From: Cheilinus undulatus
Taxonomy: Eukaryota > Chordata > Actinopteri > Labriformes > Labridae
Direction of reading: 5' to 3'
DNA length: 64,000 nt
Assembly (NCBI RefSeq): GCF_018320785.1
Contig: NC_054872.1
Location: 40,350,551-40,414,550 of the forward strand
Part shown: piece after piece, positions 49,901-59,155 of the stretch
How the letters are laid out: every line of letters starts with the position of its first letter
Numbering within the stretch: the stretch's first letter is position 1
The notes under the pieces: generated by a model
Told to the model about the DNA's origin: nothing
What the model saw: the letters and a program-made list of their open reading frames with translations, nothing else
The model's database searches: none
Made by a program: the position numbers and the translations under genes

Positions 49901-51176
49901 TAATTTTCAGTCAGACATTACTGGATATGTCTGCATGTTGTCTGCAGAGACAGTCGTTTCCTCTGACTTAAGAGGACTTTTCTCCAAGTACTTATTTCAA
50001 TACTGACTATCTTACAGGAATTGGGCTTCTGTTGTCATTCAGCAATGGCTTTATCTATTAACATAAAGAATTAACAAGAAATTAAGCTTAATGGTAGTTT
50101 TTTAGACTAAGCATTTATACATGACAAGGCTGCACACAAATCCAAACCATGACCATGACTAATAATATCAACCACAAATGAAACGACGACACTGACACAT
50201 TTCATAATACATGTACTTCCATCCCGTTAACCCCTAACTTACAGCCTGTTGTTCCATATTTGATACACACTTTTATGATACCTCTTATCAATATGATAAA
50301 AAAAACTAAAAAAAAATTCTGAATACAATCTTATAAATGATCGCCCTCAAGTGGATTATCAGTCACCAAAAACACCTAATGTTTTCGGTGTGCTAGTATG
50401 TTTAGCACCATAAAAATATGATATTGCTATAATGATCGGTGGGATTGTAGAGGTCATAATGATAAGAGTACCCTTAATATTTTTATTATTCAAGAATAAA
50501 AAATTCAGTATCTAGGCTAAATTTGAGGGGTTTTGGTGTTGTTTATCTCAATTTCATGCCTTTCTCCTTAAGGATCTGCTTTACTGAGGGGGTTTCTATC
50601 AAACATCCCCCACCCCTCAGTACCTGCTGTGAGTCAAACTTCAAAGTTTCCCTGTACAATGTAAAAGCCCTATTACTAAGTTTGAACAAGCATACAGCAC
50701 AGGGAACCGTTTGATTCTCGGAAAGAAAACGGCATACGGATAACGCCCTGGATCATAGCGGTTTCTAATTATACCCAATTTCGCTAAATAATGTCAGAAT
50801 ATATTCATGTATTGTTTTCTCGCGATGTTTTGAAGTCGTATGTTGCTGGAACAAAAGAAGCAGTCCAACTGTAGAATAAAATTCTAACAGCACTTGTATG
50901 GTTCATTAATGTTTTAGGGTCAACTGCTTTGTCACAAGGAAATTCACCATAAATGCGATTTCACATGATAAATAAACTAAATCTTGCACTGATATTAACA
51001 ACTAACAACTAGCTTACAAAAGAAAGTACATCGAAAAGAGTCAAAATTGTAACGATATCTAGATGTCATGGGGAAAAATCTACCAACAGATATACGGAAG
51101 AGGGCCCACCCTGTTTGAGAAAAAATACAAACTTACCTGTCGCCATCAAGGCGGCGATGAATAACGTCCAAAACAT
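25018..51176 (-). CDS. lsr: Lipolysis-stimulated lipoprotein receptor (angulin-1), 11 exons
   Basis: Complete minus-strand gene. Coding exons: 51176-51137, 49535-49206, 41949-41830, 41559-41503, 36359-36213, 35904-35701, 35552-35496, 34536-34420, 30816-30528, 26993-26528, 25053-25018. They sum to 1863 nt (620 residues); every junction is GT-AG and phases agree. Order: signal peptide 1-13; Ig V-type domain about 25-163 with Cys40 and Cys142 and the WGDSGVY motif; transmembrane helix about 184-203; juxtamembrane Cys cluster 204-229 ([13 protein letters not shown]); tail with RSGYRIQ, YYMEKEL, acidic-basic Arg/Asp repeats, [13 protein letters not shown] and the C terminus RESLVV. These are hallmarks of LSR. 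Family knowledge: angulins sit at tricellular tight junctions and recruit tricellulin, and LSR also takes up lipoproteins. ILDR2 is the nearest alternative; the Ig strand wording and tail favour LSR. Confidence 0.95.
25600..25972. mobile_element. hAT-end fragment in lsr intron 10
   Basis: The right end, GGTTGGGAAACACTGGTCTAG, is the complement of CAGTGTTTCCCAACC, a typical hAT terminus. Several G7 runs (GGGGGGGTG, GGGGGGCTTC) are typical of its subterminal region. The left terminus is not clear. Confidence 0.5.
28697..28800. mobile_element. One end of a GGGCTGGGCG-type element
   Basis: GGGCTGGGCGCTATATATC follows a CTA trinucleotide, the same arrangement as the Harbinger-like element at 44606. 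The opposite end was not found; the element is interrupted by the MITE at 28851. Confidence 0.45.
28851..29816. mobile_element. Probable MITE with GGGGCTTTTCCA ends
   Basis: Left GGGGCTTTTCCATTACATGG mirrors right AGTGGAAAAGTCCCCCC. Subterminal words GGACCGGCTTGACTC and GCACGGCTTGGTTTGG are complementary in style. It probably inserted into the element starting at 28697. Confidence 0.45.
30528..30816 (-). CDS. lsr: lsr exon 9: mid tail
   Basis: 289 nt, residues 358-453. It starts [18 protein letters not shown], matching the MSEV-SLHE segment of LSR, and continues with [16 protein letters not shown] and [12 protein letters not shown], equal to the RSVDALDDL region of mammalian LSR. SxS and RxRS sites are plausible kinase targets. 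It leaves phase 2. Confidence 0.93.
31898..34108. mobile_element. Old 2.2-kb DNA transposon relic in lsr intron 8
   Basis: The left end TAGGGATGCACGATATTATCGG and the right end, reverse complement CAGGGATGCACAGATGC, form an imperfect inverted repeat, with GTCCGATAACAATG mirroring TATTATCGGTC inside. No transposase frame survives. The 8-bp flanks do not match. Confidence 0.6.
34420..35904 (-). CDS. lsr: lsr exons 6-8: proximal cytoplasmic tail
   Basis: Exon 6 (35904-35701) reads [20 protein letters not shown] and then Tyr/Pro/Ala-rich sequence. Exon 7 (35552-35496, 57 nt) reads [18 protein letters not shown]. Exon 8 (34536-34420) reads [12 protein letters not shown] and [15 protein letters not shown]. 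The RSGYRIQ and MEKEL words are conserved between LSR and ILDR2. All junctions are phase 1. Confidence 0.93.
36213..36359 (-). CDS. lsr: lsr exon 5: transmembrane helix and Cys cluster
   Basis: 147 nt, residues 183-231. A run of Val/Leu/Phe (about 184-203) is followed by [14 protein letters not shown], then YISCPCC and PERCCCPRA. This block is the strongest family signature of LSR/ILDR proteins and a likely palmitoylation site. The length equals the mammalian exon skipped together with exon 4 in the beta isoform. Confidence 0.97.
36997..37912. mobile_element. hAT-like element with perfect 8-bp target duplication
   Basis: Ends CAGAGGTGCCAAAAGTA and the complement of CAGACGTGTCAAGTAACG, flanked on both sides by CAAATAGC (36989-36996 and 37913-37920). 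916 bp. The interior has repeated ACTCAAGTAAAAG and AAAAGTACTGG words typical of an abundant fish family. No transposase. Confidence 0.85.
37981..38659. mobile_element. Harbinger-like MITE, TTA target duplication
   Basis: Terminal inverted repeats GGCTGGCCACACACTA and GGCCGGCCACACACTA (15 of 16 identical) are flanked by TTA on both sides, the 3-bp TWA target of PIF/Harbinger elements. 679 bp. A smaller palindrome (TAAATATCAGACATGTTTGATATTTA) lies near 38437-38470, quoted here only as TAAATATCA and TGATATTTA arms. Confidence 0.85.
41503..41559 (-). CDS. lsr: lsr exon 4: 19-residue stalk, likely alternative
   Basis: 57 nt encoding residues 164-182 ([19 protein letters not shown]), between Ig domain and membrane helix. 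In mammals the matching 57-nt exon is skipped in the alpha-prime isoform. Both borders here are phase 1, so skipping would keep the frame. Acceptor CTTTCACAG; the donor GTAGTA is weaker than the other lsr donors, consistent with optional use. Confidence 0.85.
41830..41949 (-). CDS. lsr: lsr exon 3: end of Ig domain
   Basis: 120 nt, residues 124-163. It contains [13 protein letters not shown], the canonical D-x-G-x-Y-x-C segment with the second Ig cysteine (142), and ends ELIVL. Acceptor TCTTCAAG, donor GTGAGT. It is separated from exon 2 by a 7.3-kb intron full of nested transposons. Confidence 0.95.
42486..43535. mobile_element. Decayed CAGAGGTGG element in lsr intron 2
   Basis: Starts CAGAGGTGGAAAAAAGTAC, a relative of the element at 36997, and contains CAATAACAACAAGGGGATATG, also found in related form near 52160. 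The right end, around AGGTACAATACTTCCCCC, is diffuse. A reverse SINE copy is embedded at 42895. Confidence 0.45.
42895..42985 (-). mobile_element. tRNA-derived SINE, reverse copy
   Basis: GGAGAGACATGGGGCAAAGG then GGCCGGATTTGAACCCGGGC, which is the complement of a good B box (GGGTTCAAATCC), then CGCGCCATGGG. Same family as 7885 and 11935; better preserved than the latter. Confidence 0.65.
44068..45859. mobile_element. Tandem pair of hAT-like MITEs inside the Tc1 relic
   Basis: First copy 44068-44494: CAGGGGTGTATCTAGGG to GTGCTACACGCATG. A 31-bp spacer TTTATACC...GTCAGGGTAGG follows. A second, 5'-shortened copy starts near 44525 and, after an internal insertion (44606-45754), ends GTGCTACACCAATG at 45859. 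The same family is at 57463-57874. A poly(A) run lies at about 44381-44409. Confidence 0.75.
44606..45754. mobile_element. Harbinger-like GGGCTGGGCG-type element, innermost layer
   Basis: Left end GAGCTGTACTATATGGCC and right end, reverse complement CTGGGTGGGGTGGGCGATAT, both follow the GGGCTGGGCGATATGG pattern. CTA is present on both sides. The uninterrupted sibling copy at 57463 shows the empty site (AACAACTAAGAAAA in complement), confirming the insertion and its 3-bp duplication. 1149 bp, no intact transposase. Confidence 0.75.
46977..47528. mobile_element. hAT-like MITE, TAGGGCTG ends
   Basis: TAGGGCTGTCGAGATTAATT at the left and TTTTGCAGCCCTA at the right (complement TAGGGCTGCAAAA). Flanks CTTAGATT and CTTATGTT agree at 6 of 8 positions. 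Interior GATTAATCCCATTTTATTGC. 552 bp, in lsr intron 2. Confidence 0.7.
47540..49205. other. Rest of lsr intron 2; no feature seen
   Basis: AT-rich, no recognised element or second gene. Short plus-strand open frames here show no splice context. Confidence 0.35.
49206..49535 (-). CDS. lsr: lsr exon 2: main part of Ig V domain
   Basis: 330 nt, residues 14-123. It includes [16 protein letters not shown] with the first Ig cysteine (40), [10 protein letters not shown] with the core tryptophan, [18 protein letters not shown] and [10 protein letters not shown]. Acceptor CTCTGTAG, donor GTGAGT. Confidence 0.95.
50215..50395 (+). repeat. Dispersed repeat, copy 1 (lsr intron 1)
   Basis: Shares with 52800-53010, in the same order and orientation: GCCTGTTGT, ATATTTGATACA, ACTTTTATGATACCTCT, TTCTGAA, CCCTCAAGTGGATTATCAGT and CACCAAAAACACCTAATG. 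About 170 bp with scattered differences. Confidence 0.8.
51137..51176 (-). CDS. lsr: lsr exon 1: signal peptide
   Basis: Start codon at 51176. It encodes [13 protein letters not shown] and the first base of codon 14, then donor GTAAGT. The short hydrophobic stretch is a signal peptide for a type I membrane protein. The exon is only 40 coding nt and leaves phase 1. Confidence 0.92.
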
Positions 51177-51610
51177 CCTTTATCCTTTTTCGTCGGAGTC
51201 TCAGTCTTGTAAATTTCACTATTTCGCTAACTATGCTAACAATACTACAAGTTACATATTTTATTAAACGTAACCGCACTTTGCTCAACCAGGTAGTTCC
51301 AACTCCATTTTGTGTCTTCTACGCTGTAGGTTAAAGGAGTACCTGCCCGCCCTACGTCAGCCGCGCAGACAACAGGTGAAGCGTTGAAAACAGGTTATAA
51401 AAAAAAACAGGGGTGTGATAATATTGTCGGTCTCTTTCTATGTCAAATGTGATGACTTTGATCTAAAAACACTAGTTTTTAAAGCCGTAGAAGATGTGAA
51501 ACTATAAAAAAAATTTGTTAAGTATATTCGCTGGCTAAGGCGGGTAGTTAGCCGTAAATTATCGTGTAAATCCCCCCGCTTGATGGTACGTTCCAGCCAC
51601 AGATAACGCT
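51177..51610 (-). promoter_or_regulatory. lsr: lsr promoter region, TATA-less
   Basis: Upstream of the lsr ATG on the minus strand are an E-box CACCTG (51373-51378), a CRE-like TGACGTA (51353-51359) directly followed by a GC box GGGCGGG (51346-51352), and no TATA box. This local GC-rich segment is the best candidate for the core promoter, giving a 5' leader of about 150 nt. Confidence 0.5.
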
Positions 51611-52799
51611 ATCAAAGCTCTGTTTGTTAATGTTCAACCTGTATGGGATAGTGTTTGTTGAGATGAAAATACCTGGGGTTAATCTATGAGTAACCAACTA
51701 ACCACATGAATCAGTTCTGTCGGCATCTCGACGTTTCGGTGAAGATGTTGAGGGATAGCCTACATATTCTTTTTATGACTAAAGGCCTGTATGCTCATAA
51801 ACACTGAAAGTAACCCGCTTCACTGAACTCAAAAAAGCCCCCGTTTTTTCACAGTAGGCTAAGGAGTATTTCCAGTGTTGTGGTACTGGGGGAAAATAGT
51901 GGTAATAAACCTTTTTTGTTCGGAAGCCAGGGGGGTTTTATGGATGGCACCTTTACGGGTGCTTAACTAATAAAATGTGTTTAAGGAAATTGATAGAATA
52001 TGCATTTTTTTAAAGTCATCTCATTGCTGTTTTTTTCTTTATATGATCATTTTTATATGATTTTGAAAGTCACTCAGTATAAAGGTAGGTATTGACCACA
52101 ATGCCCATTTACTCAAGTTAAAGTAAAATTATTCAATTCAAAATATGATCTTTCCTTATTGGCAATAACAACATGAGAATATGGATCTCCTACCAGTTTT
52201 TAATACAATATTTCAATAAAATTGGGTTATTTTGTTGAGTAGTAAAAGCAATGGAAGGAAAGCAATGAAAACAACGGTTTATATTTTTTAAGCAGTGCAT
52301 TAATGTTTTATTTTTTGATATATATTATTATTATTTAAGCAATCTTACCAGGAGTTCTGCACTGCATTTTGCTTTAAAAAATTTGATGACTTTTTCATCT
52401 AGAAAATAGAAGCCTTAAGTAGGGGTACATCCACACATTTAAATTTTTCTTGGGTTGGCAACATGTAAAGATTGCTTACAATTTTGACTTATCTCAAGGT
52501 AACAGTGCTATTTTGGTGAAAATCAACCAGATTATTTTATCAATATACAGTAAACAAGTATTGTAATCCCATACTAAATACAAGAACCAAAATCTACAAA
52601 TCACATTATTATTATTAGTATTAGTATTAGTATTAGTATCATTATAGTATAGCAGGTATAACTTCACTTATTTGCATTTGTTGAACACAATTTTGAATCA
52701 TGATTTTACTTTTTCATTTAATCCTATCTTTTGGTCTATTTCATCTATATGTCAAAACAAGTCTACTTGTAGAGCTCCTTTGAAGCTTTGGATCAATAA
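51611..52799. other. Spacer upstream of lsr; transposon fragments only
   Basis: No exon seen. At about 52070-52230 words such as TTGGCAATAACAACATGAGAA match the family at 42486. A simple (TTAGTA)/(TTA)n repeat lies at about 52605-52640. Confidence 0.4.
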
Positions 52800-53010
52800 A
52801 ACTATCTATTAACCCCTTAAAGCCTGTTGTATCATATTTGATACATACTTTTATGATACCTCTATCTAACCAATATGATCATAAATTACTAAAAATAAAT
52901 TCTGAACACAATCTGATAAATGATACAAATGCCCTCAAGTGGATTATCAGTTACCAAAAACACCTAATGTATCAAATGAGTACAAAAAATGTATATGGTT
53001 AATTTTATGG
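52800..53010 (+). repeat. Dispersed repeat, copy 2 (upstream of lsr)
   Basis: Second, direct-orientation copy of the repeat at 50215-50395. Together the two copies bracket the lsr promoter and exon 1. Confidence 0.8.
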
Positions 53011-53540
53011 AAATTTGGAATTTTAAAATTTCAGTAGAAAGTGAAATAAACATTTCAGTTCCAAAAAATGAGAATTTTCTGACCATAATTTGTGTTTTCA
53101 GGCTTCAATAAACTATCAAAGAAAAAAACAAAAATAAGCCAAGAAGTTAAACCACTGCCAACTACCACATCAAAGTGATGGGTATAACACCACGACAGTT
53201 GGAAAATTCTCATTTTGTTGGTTTCACTTTTAGTACTTCTGAGTAATGCCCAACTTTGTACCTCAAATAATATTCAAATTTAAATGCAGGTCTTTAACCC
53301 ATTACACTGACTGATTTTTAGAGCACTTTAACTGAAGTACCTTAGCCATTTTGTTTTATAAATGAATTGTTATGCTATGTTATAAATGCTATGTTATTTT
53401 AACACAGCATACCATTAAATTGCTTAAATAATTCCTAATGAAGTCAGTGGCTTCATTGTATAGTCACACAGACAGTTTTTTCCAGAAAACCCAGTTAAGC
53501 CAAAAACAAATGAAAGACGGAGAGGCTTCACTTTATAATT

Positions 53541-53546
53541 TTTATT
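53541..53546 (-). terminator. Probable poly(A) signal of the Cys-rich protein gene
   Basis: AATAAA on the minus strand, 267 bp downstream of the stop codon at 53813. It would end the mRNA near 53520, about 2.2 kb before the lsr promoter. Confidence 0.6.
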
Positions 53547-53812
53547 GATGATGGATGGTATCATTTGTCAGCTAAAAATGGTCTCTGCAAACTACTGTCT
53601 TCTTGGTCATACCCTCCACTGCTCACCATTATCAGCCCTATTCAAATTTTTAAAAAAGACAGAATAAGAAAAAAAGCATGAACTCGGTGCTGTTATTTTT
53701 AATTAATATATGAAACGTATAATGTATATTGTAGTAATAAGATAAAGTTTGGGCTAAAACTTTCTAGGAATCTTGTCAAGGTACAATGTGTGCTTTGTTT
53801 TAAATTTGCAAT

Positions 53813-56800
53813 TTAACTTAGCTTCAGTTTGCCTCCCTCTCCATCCCCATCCCCCTTTATATCAATTCCCCTGTATAACACACGCTCATCTCGCCACAAT
53901 GCCAAAGAGGAGACGGCCTTCACACACAAACACACATGCTTAAAGACAGAATCTATGACAGGCTCATGAGTCTGTTTTTTCTTTAGAACTAAGAGAGAAA
54001 GTGACAGAGCTGGAAAACAACAGAAATTTTGGAAACACACCCACAAGGAAACGTATTTGGCACGCCTAGATATGATGATACATCTGCTCCACGCTCCCTG
54101 GTTAAAGTCAGCTCTCTTTAAAGCACTTCTCCATGCTCACATTACCGAACAAACTCTTTCGCAATATTTGGTGCCTAGGGCTTCTGTTTTTCTTGCAGTT
54201 GTACTGAAACAGATATCAATATTGTTTAATTTCTATATTATCCTAAGTTTAACAGTCTGGTATCATGACAACCCGAGATCAATCAAAAACCTTTTTAAAT
54301 CACCGACCCATTCAGAAATCTGATTTGAGACAAAACTTTAATAGGTGATATAATTGAGTCATACTTACACAGTGGTTCAGCAACACCACCATCAGCACCA
54401 CCAGAACAAAAGCAAAGAGAGCTGAAAATAAACACATGTGATCATAATGTGATGGCAAGATAAAATAAATCTGGCTTTATTTAAAGTTCAACACTGCTAG
54501 TAGTAAATCAACACTTATTTCTCATGTGAAAGACTTGCCAAAGGCTGCAATCAATCCATAGTGTCCACGGCCATGATGAGTCTCCTGCTGAGTGCCTGAA
54601 CCTGAAATGATTGGAGACAAAAAGTGGCAGTCACACATATTTTTTGTACACTTTGACAGAGTAATCGCCAAGAGCCAGCTGTATATAAAGACTACAGTTA
54701 ACACAACTAAAACATATAACAGCCCTGAAAAATGTAGTAATATTAAATACATAAGAAATTAGACAAGAAGTATTTTTATCTGGGTTTTTTTTTTCAGTGT
54801 TTGTACTGCAAAATAGTGCCTGTTTGTTTGTTTGTTTGTTTGACCAGAGACTGTTAACAAAGTGGGCGAGGCTTCAAACTGCTAGATTAGGCTTGGTGAC
54901 AAGTTTACCTCACCAAAGTTACCATGTTGGATAAGAGGGAAAAACTGGAGCAAGAGGTTGGCAAACAAGATGTTTTCAAATCTTACAGCAGATTTAGTAG
55001 TGGGTGGTTAATATAGGCCACCACCCTCTTTCCCCCCTCTTTTTTTCTGTGGGAAAAGAAGATAGCTTGTTGCGCAAATCATTATCATCACTAGCACCAA
55101 CATCATCTGTGCAGGGAAAAGTCAACACCAAAACAGAGTCCAATGGCCCAGCAATACAGTTCAATTTATGACAAACACTAAACAAGCTAACAAGCCGTGC
55201 TCTATGAATACAGTCTTATTGATGTTTACACAAACGTTAGGAAAATTCCTAAGTAACACAAAGAAGTCGACCCAAAATGGTTGTCATAAACAAAGAAACA
55301 CGCAATTGAGACCACAGAAATTTTTGAACTGTGAAGTTGAGTTACTCTAAATGGAGCTCAATGGAGTGTGCATTACTTTCAGAGTCAGCCTCAAGTGGCC
55401 ATTCGAGAAACTGTAGTTTTTAATACTTCACATTATTTCCTTTTTTTCAAAGAAACCCTGACTGCAGTGTGCAGTTTGGGGAGGAGCTCAATGACGCTCA
55501 AAGTCAGCATACTATTGGCTGAGGTGGAGCTCGATCAAACCAACTCCAGGGAGAGGGGTGGATGTTTTTGAGGTTTGGATATGAGGCACAAGTAGAGAAC
55601 TTACTTTGACTTGAAAAATATTACAGATGACAGGACCATACTTAAAAATGGGGGATAATCGGGAGAAATTACAAGCCAGGAGTAGAGCGGGAAGCAGGTT
55701 AAAAAGCGGGAGACTCCAGTACAGTAGTATTAAGTAACAAACAGTGTCAGCATTGCCCTATCGTTAATACTGGAAAGTATTCAAAGTATTCACAACTATG
55801 AGAGAAATAAGGTCTAACTTATCTCCATCGTTCATATTTCAGTGCTGATGTATAACGATTTGATTGCTACCAAAATGTTGCAAAATGAAGTGAAGTTGTA
55901 TGTAACAAGACTGAACGTGATTGGTTTATGGAACGTTGAGATGAGTGGAGTCAAACATTGGACCCGCCCCAGACGTTGAGCACCGCCGGAACTGCACACT
56001 GCAGTCAGGGGCTTCTCTTTTTTTCAGACCCAACTATGCAACTTAATTTAATCAGAGCACTGATTTATCCCATACATTCAGCAAAGCCATTTGGTGCTTA
56101 AACCCACAGTGGGGCAGTGGGCCTGCTGCTCTAAAGCTTGAGTATATAACATCCGATGAGAACCATGAAGAATCAACTCTACTCCCCCTCCCTTCCTGTT
56201 CTTCTCCGTGATTGAACTCCGTAGCTCCGCCCCTCTTCTCATATACCTCCTTGCGGATGTGCATGTCCGCTAAATCCAATACTGATGGTGGCAAAGCTCT
56301 CGTAGAATGATTTTGCTCTGCTTTCCACTGAAATCAATGGCTGGATTACAGGTTAGAAAACACTTCAGCATGAACAAATTCTACATAGGACCGAACACCG
56401 CTGGTAACTCTGCCACTGTATCAACCTCTCACCGAGCTGAAAGGCGGAAGAGCACTTACTACAGCGGCCAATAGGAATGCTCCCTCTGACCTGAGCCGTG
56501 ATTGGCTGCTAGTGCTAGCCTCCTCATTGGCTGGAGCATTGTCCCTTGCTGGTTTTCCTCAAGTGAGAGTGCAGCGTGAGGAGGCATTGCAGAAGTGTGT
56601 TATTCTGTTATATGGCTTTAATAACAAGACCCTGACGGGCTGTTTTGTTTTTGTGAGCATACGATTCTAAAAATAAATCGCTTACTACAGCTTAATATTT
56701 GTAAAAAAACCTCAGCAAAAGTAGCCTTTTAAATGCCCCCTATAGTGTACATGGCATGATCAACTGCCCTCCAGGGTGCCCTGCCAGTGGGCATTATGTG

Positions 56801-59094
56801 ATAGAGTGCTTTCTGGAGTGTCTTTCCATTGGATAAAACTTGGTTGAGTGCCTTGTAGAGCACCCTCACTGTAGATAAAACATTCACCCATTTTCGACAC
56901 CACTTATCCCGTTTGCGGTTAGCCCATCCCAGCTGTCAGTGGGCGAGAGGCAGGGTACACCCTGGACTGGTCAATTGCAGGGTTAACATATGGAAACAAA
57001 ATACCAGGCACGCTCACACTCCCACCTACGGCCAATTTAGAGTCACAAATTCACCTAAGACGCAAGTCTTTGGTCTATGGGAGGAAGCCTTGGAGAGAAC
57101 CCACGCGTGCACAGGAGAACATGCACAAAAAAGCCCCGAGGGAAGTAAACCAGGGACATTCGTGCTATGAGGCAACAGTGCTATCCCCTAGATAAAACAT
57201 GGTAAAAGACAATTTCCTATACCCTGACCAAGCTCCTCAAAATACAGTACATGCCACATCACCAGCCACAACTAGAGCGGTCTACTGCTTCAGTAGAGCC
57301 GCTGTTTTCCAATCTGATCTGATCAAAATGCAACCCAGGAACAGATGTGGGTAAGACACACTCTCTCTCACTGATATCTTCAAATACATGTCCAAAAGCA
57401 GAATTCTGCCTTGATCCCAGCCCCTCGATGAATCCTACCCTGACTAAGCACTTTGGTATAAACATGGGTGTAGCACAGTGGGGAAAAGAGTACTGATTGC
57501 CCCGGCCCACAGTAGGGAGGGGCCCTTGAGAAGCTTGCAATGAAAAGTGTTTTTATTTATTTTTTCTTAGTTGTTGGTGTTATTATTTAATCAAAAGCAA
57601 CTAAATGAATTGGTCAATAGACTGAAATTTGTATCAAATGGAGTAAAATAAAATACTGGGGGCTCCCTTTAATAATGTCAAAATGGTGTAGTCCATCTCT
57701 GTGAAATAATGCAAGTAAATTTGACTCAACCATAGTAAAAATATTACTCATAATGGTTAAAAAATCCATTAAATTAAATGCATAGGTATTTGTAAAAGTG
57801 AAGCAACATTTGTTGGTTAGCTAGCTGGTTATGGGAGGCTTTCTGGGGGCCCAGAGTCCCTAGCTACGCCCCTGGGTATAAAGTTTATTTTCACTGACAT
57901 CCACACTCATGAATTATTGTGAAGTACATGGCTGAATGGTTCATTATTCCTCGTGTTCATGTCACAGGCTTGGTGGGTTTAATCCAACCCAGTGTTTCTG
58001 ACTATTTCACTATAAATGCATGATAATGTATTTGTGAACTGGTGTTCCATCACATTTAACAGGTTATCATCAACCTTATGTTAGATCAGGCTTTTCCTGT
58101 TTTTGAAGAATTAACATGAAGGCTTAAATAGAGAACATCAACATTTTTCTCCGACCAAATCAGCATTTTTTTAGTTATTTTTTAATATTGTAACAACCAT
58201 GATAGTACAACTTACGTACCTTAGGACTCTAGTAAGCATTTGTTATACCTATGTGTAACAATCAAAGTGTTTGAAATCTGATGACAGATGAGCCAAAGTC
58301 TTTAAAGAAGGAAAACCCTTATAAATTGTTTTTTAAAAAATCAATAAAACAATTTAATTTCATTTTATAGTTGGATGACACTGATGTTGAAACTACCTTT
58401 ACATGTAGTCCCTTAACCTAAAAAATACATTTAGTTAGATTAAGCTCAATTTAACTCAGGGTTGAAGACATCTCTCAACCATACTAATTCCCTCATGTTA
58501 TACTTACAGACAGGGGTGATGTTCTTGATGGGATATTCAAGTGTTTCCACCTCCACCTCGTCAACATCATCGGTGCAGAGGATTTGGATGTCGAATGGGT
58601 CCTTGCAAACAGTGCAGCTCTCATTGCCAGTAGGTGGGGAGACACCACAACATGCTGGGAGTTTTTCATTGAGCTCCCGTTGGTACAGAGGAATGTTTTT
58701 TGTGCTGTATATGGTGAACAGGTTTGGACAGTTGACTTTGTCCATGCAGGTGAAACACTTCACTGCAGGAAAAATAAAGGAAAACATTAATGGGTTAGAT
58801 TTAAACAGCCTAAGTGCTTTCATTTATAAATGTGCTTAAGATGAAATGTAACTGAAAGAATGCTTTCATTGGGTTGGAACTAATAGATCATTTAAAAGAT
58901 ACAATAAAAAAGATAAATATCATTCTTAGAAAATAATATAGATACATAGATACTTTATTAATCCCAAAGGAAATTCAAGAAAATACAGAGTCTTACCACT
59001 GCACAGTCTACAGTGTTAGACTGTATCTACTAAACAGTTTCAAGTTCCTAAAGACAAAGAATAAAAATACAGAACACAGCATATTGAAAAAAAA

Positions 59095-59155
<61 letters not shown>

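Noticed and set aside
25018..51176. ILDR2 or ILDR1 instead of LSR
   Set aside because: The Ig end ([21 protein letters not shown]), the MSEVSSLHD and [10 protein letters not shown] tail words, and the short RESLVV terminus agree better with LSR. A phylogeny would be decisive.
54369..54601. FXYD-type ion-transport regulator near lsr, as in mammals
   Set aside because: The membrane helix lacks the FxYD motif and the Gly/Ser pattern, and it is preceded by a large Cys-rich ectodomain that FXYD proteins do not have.
58508..58762. Ly6/uPAR three-finger domain
   Set aside because: VKCFTC looks similar at the start, but the CC pair is central, the later cysteine spacing differs and the CN ending is absent. 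Kept only as a possibility.
58462..58839. 125-codon plus-strand open frame
   Set aside because: Shadow of the ectodomain exon on the minus strand. The minus strand has flanking splice sites, conserved-type cysteines and in-phase neighbours.
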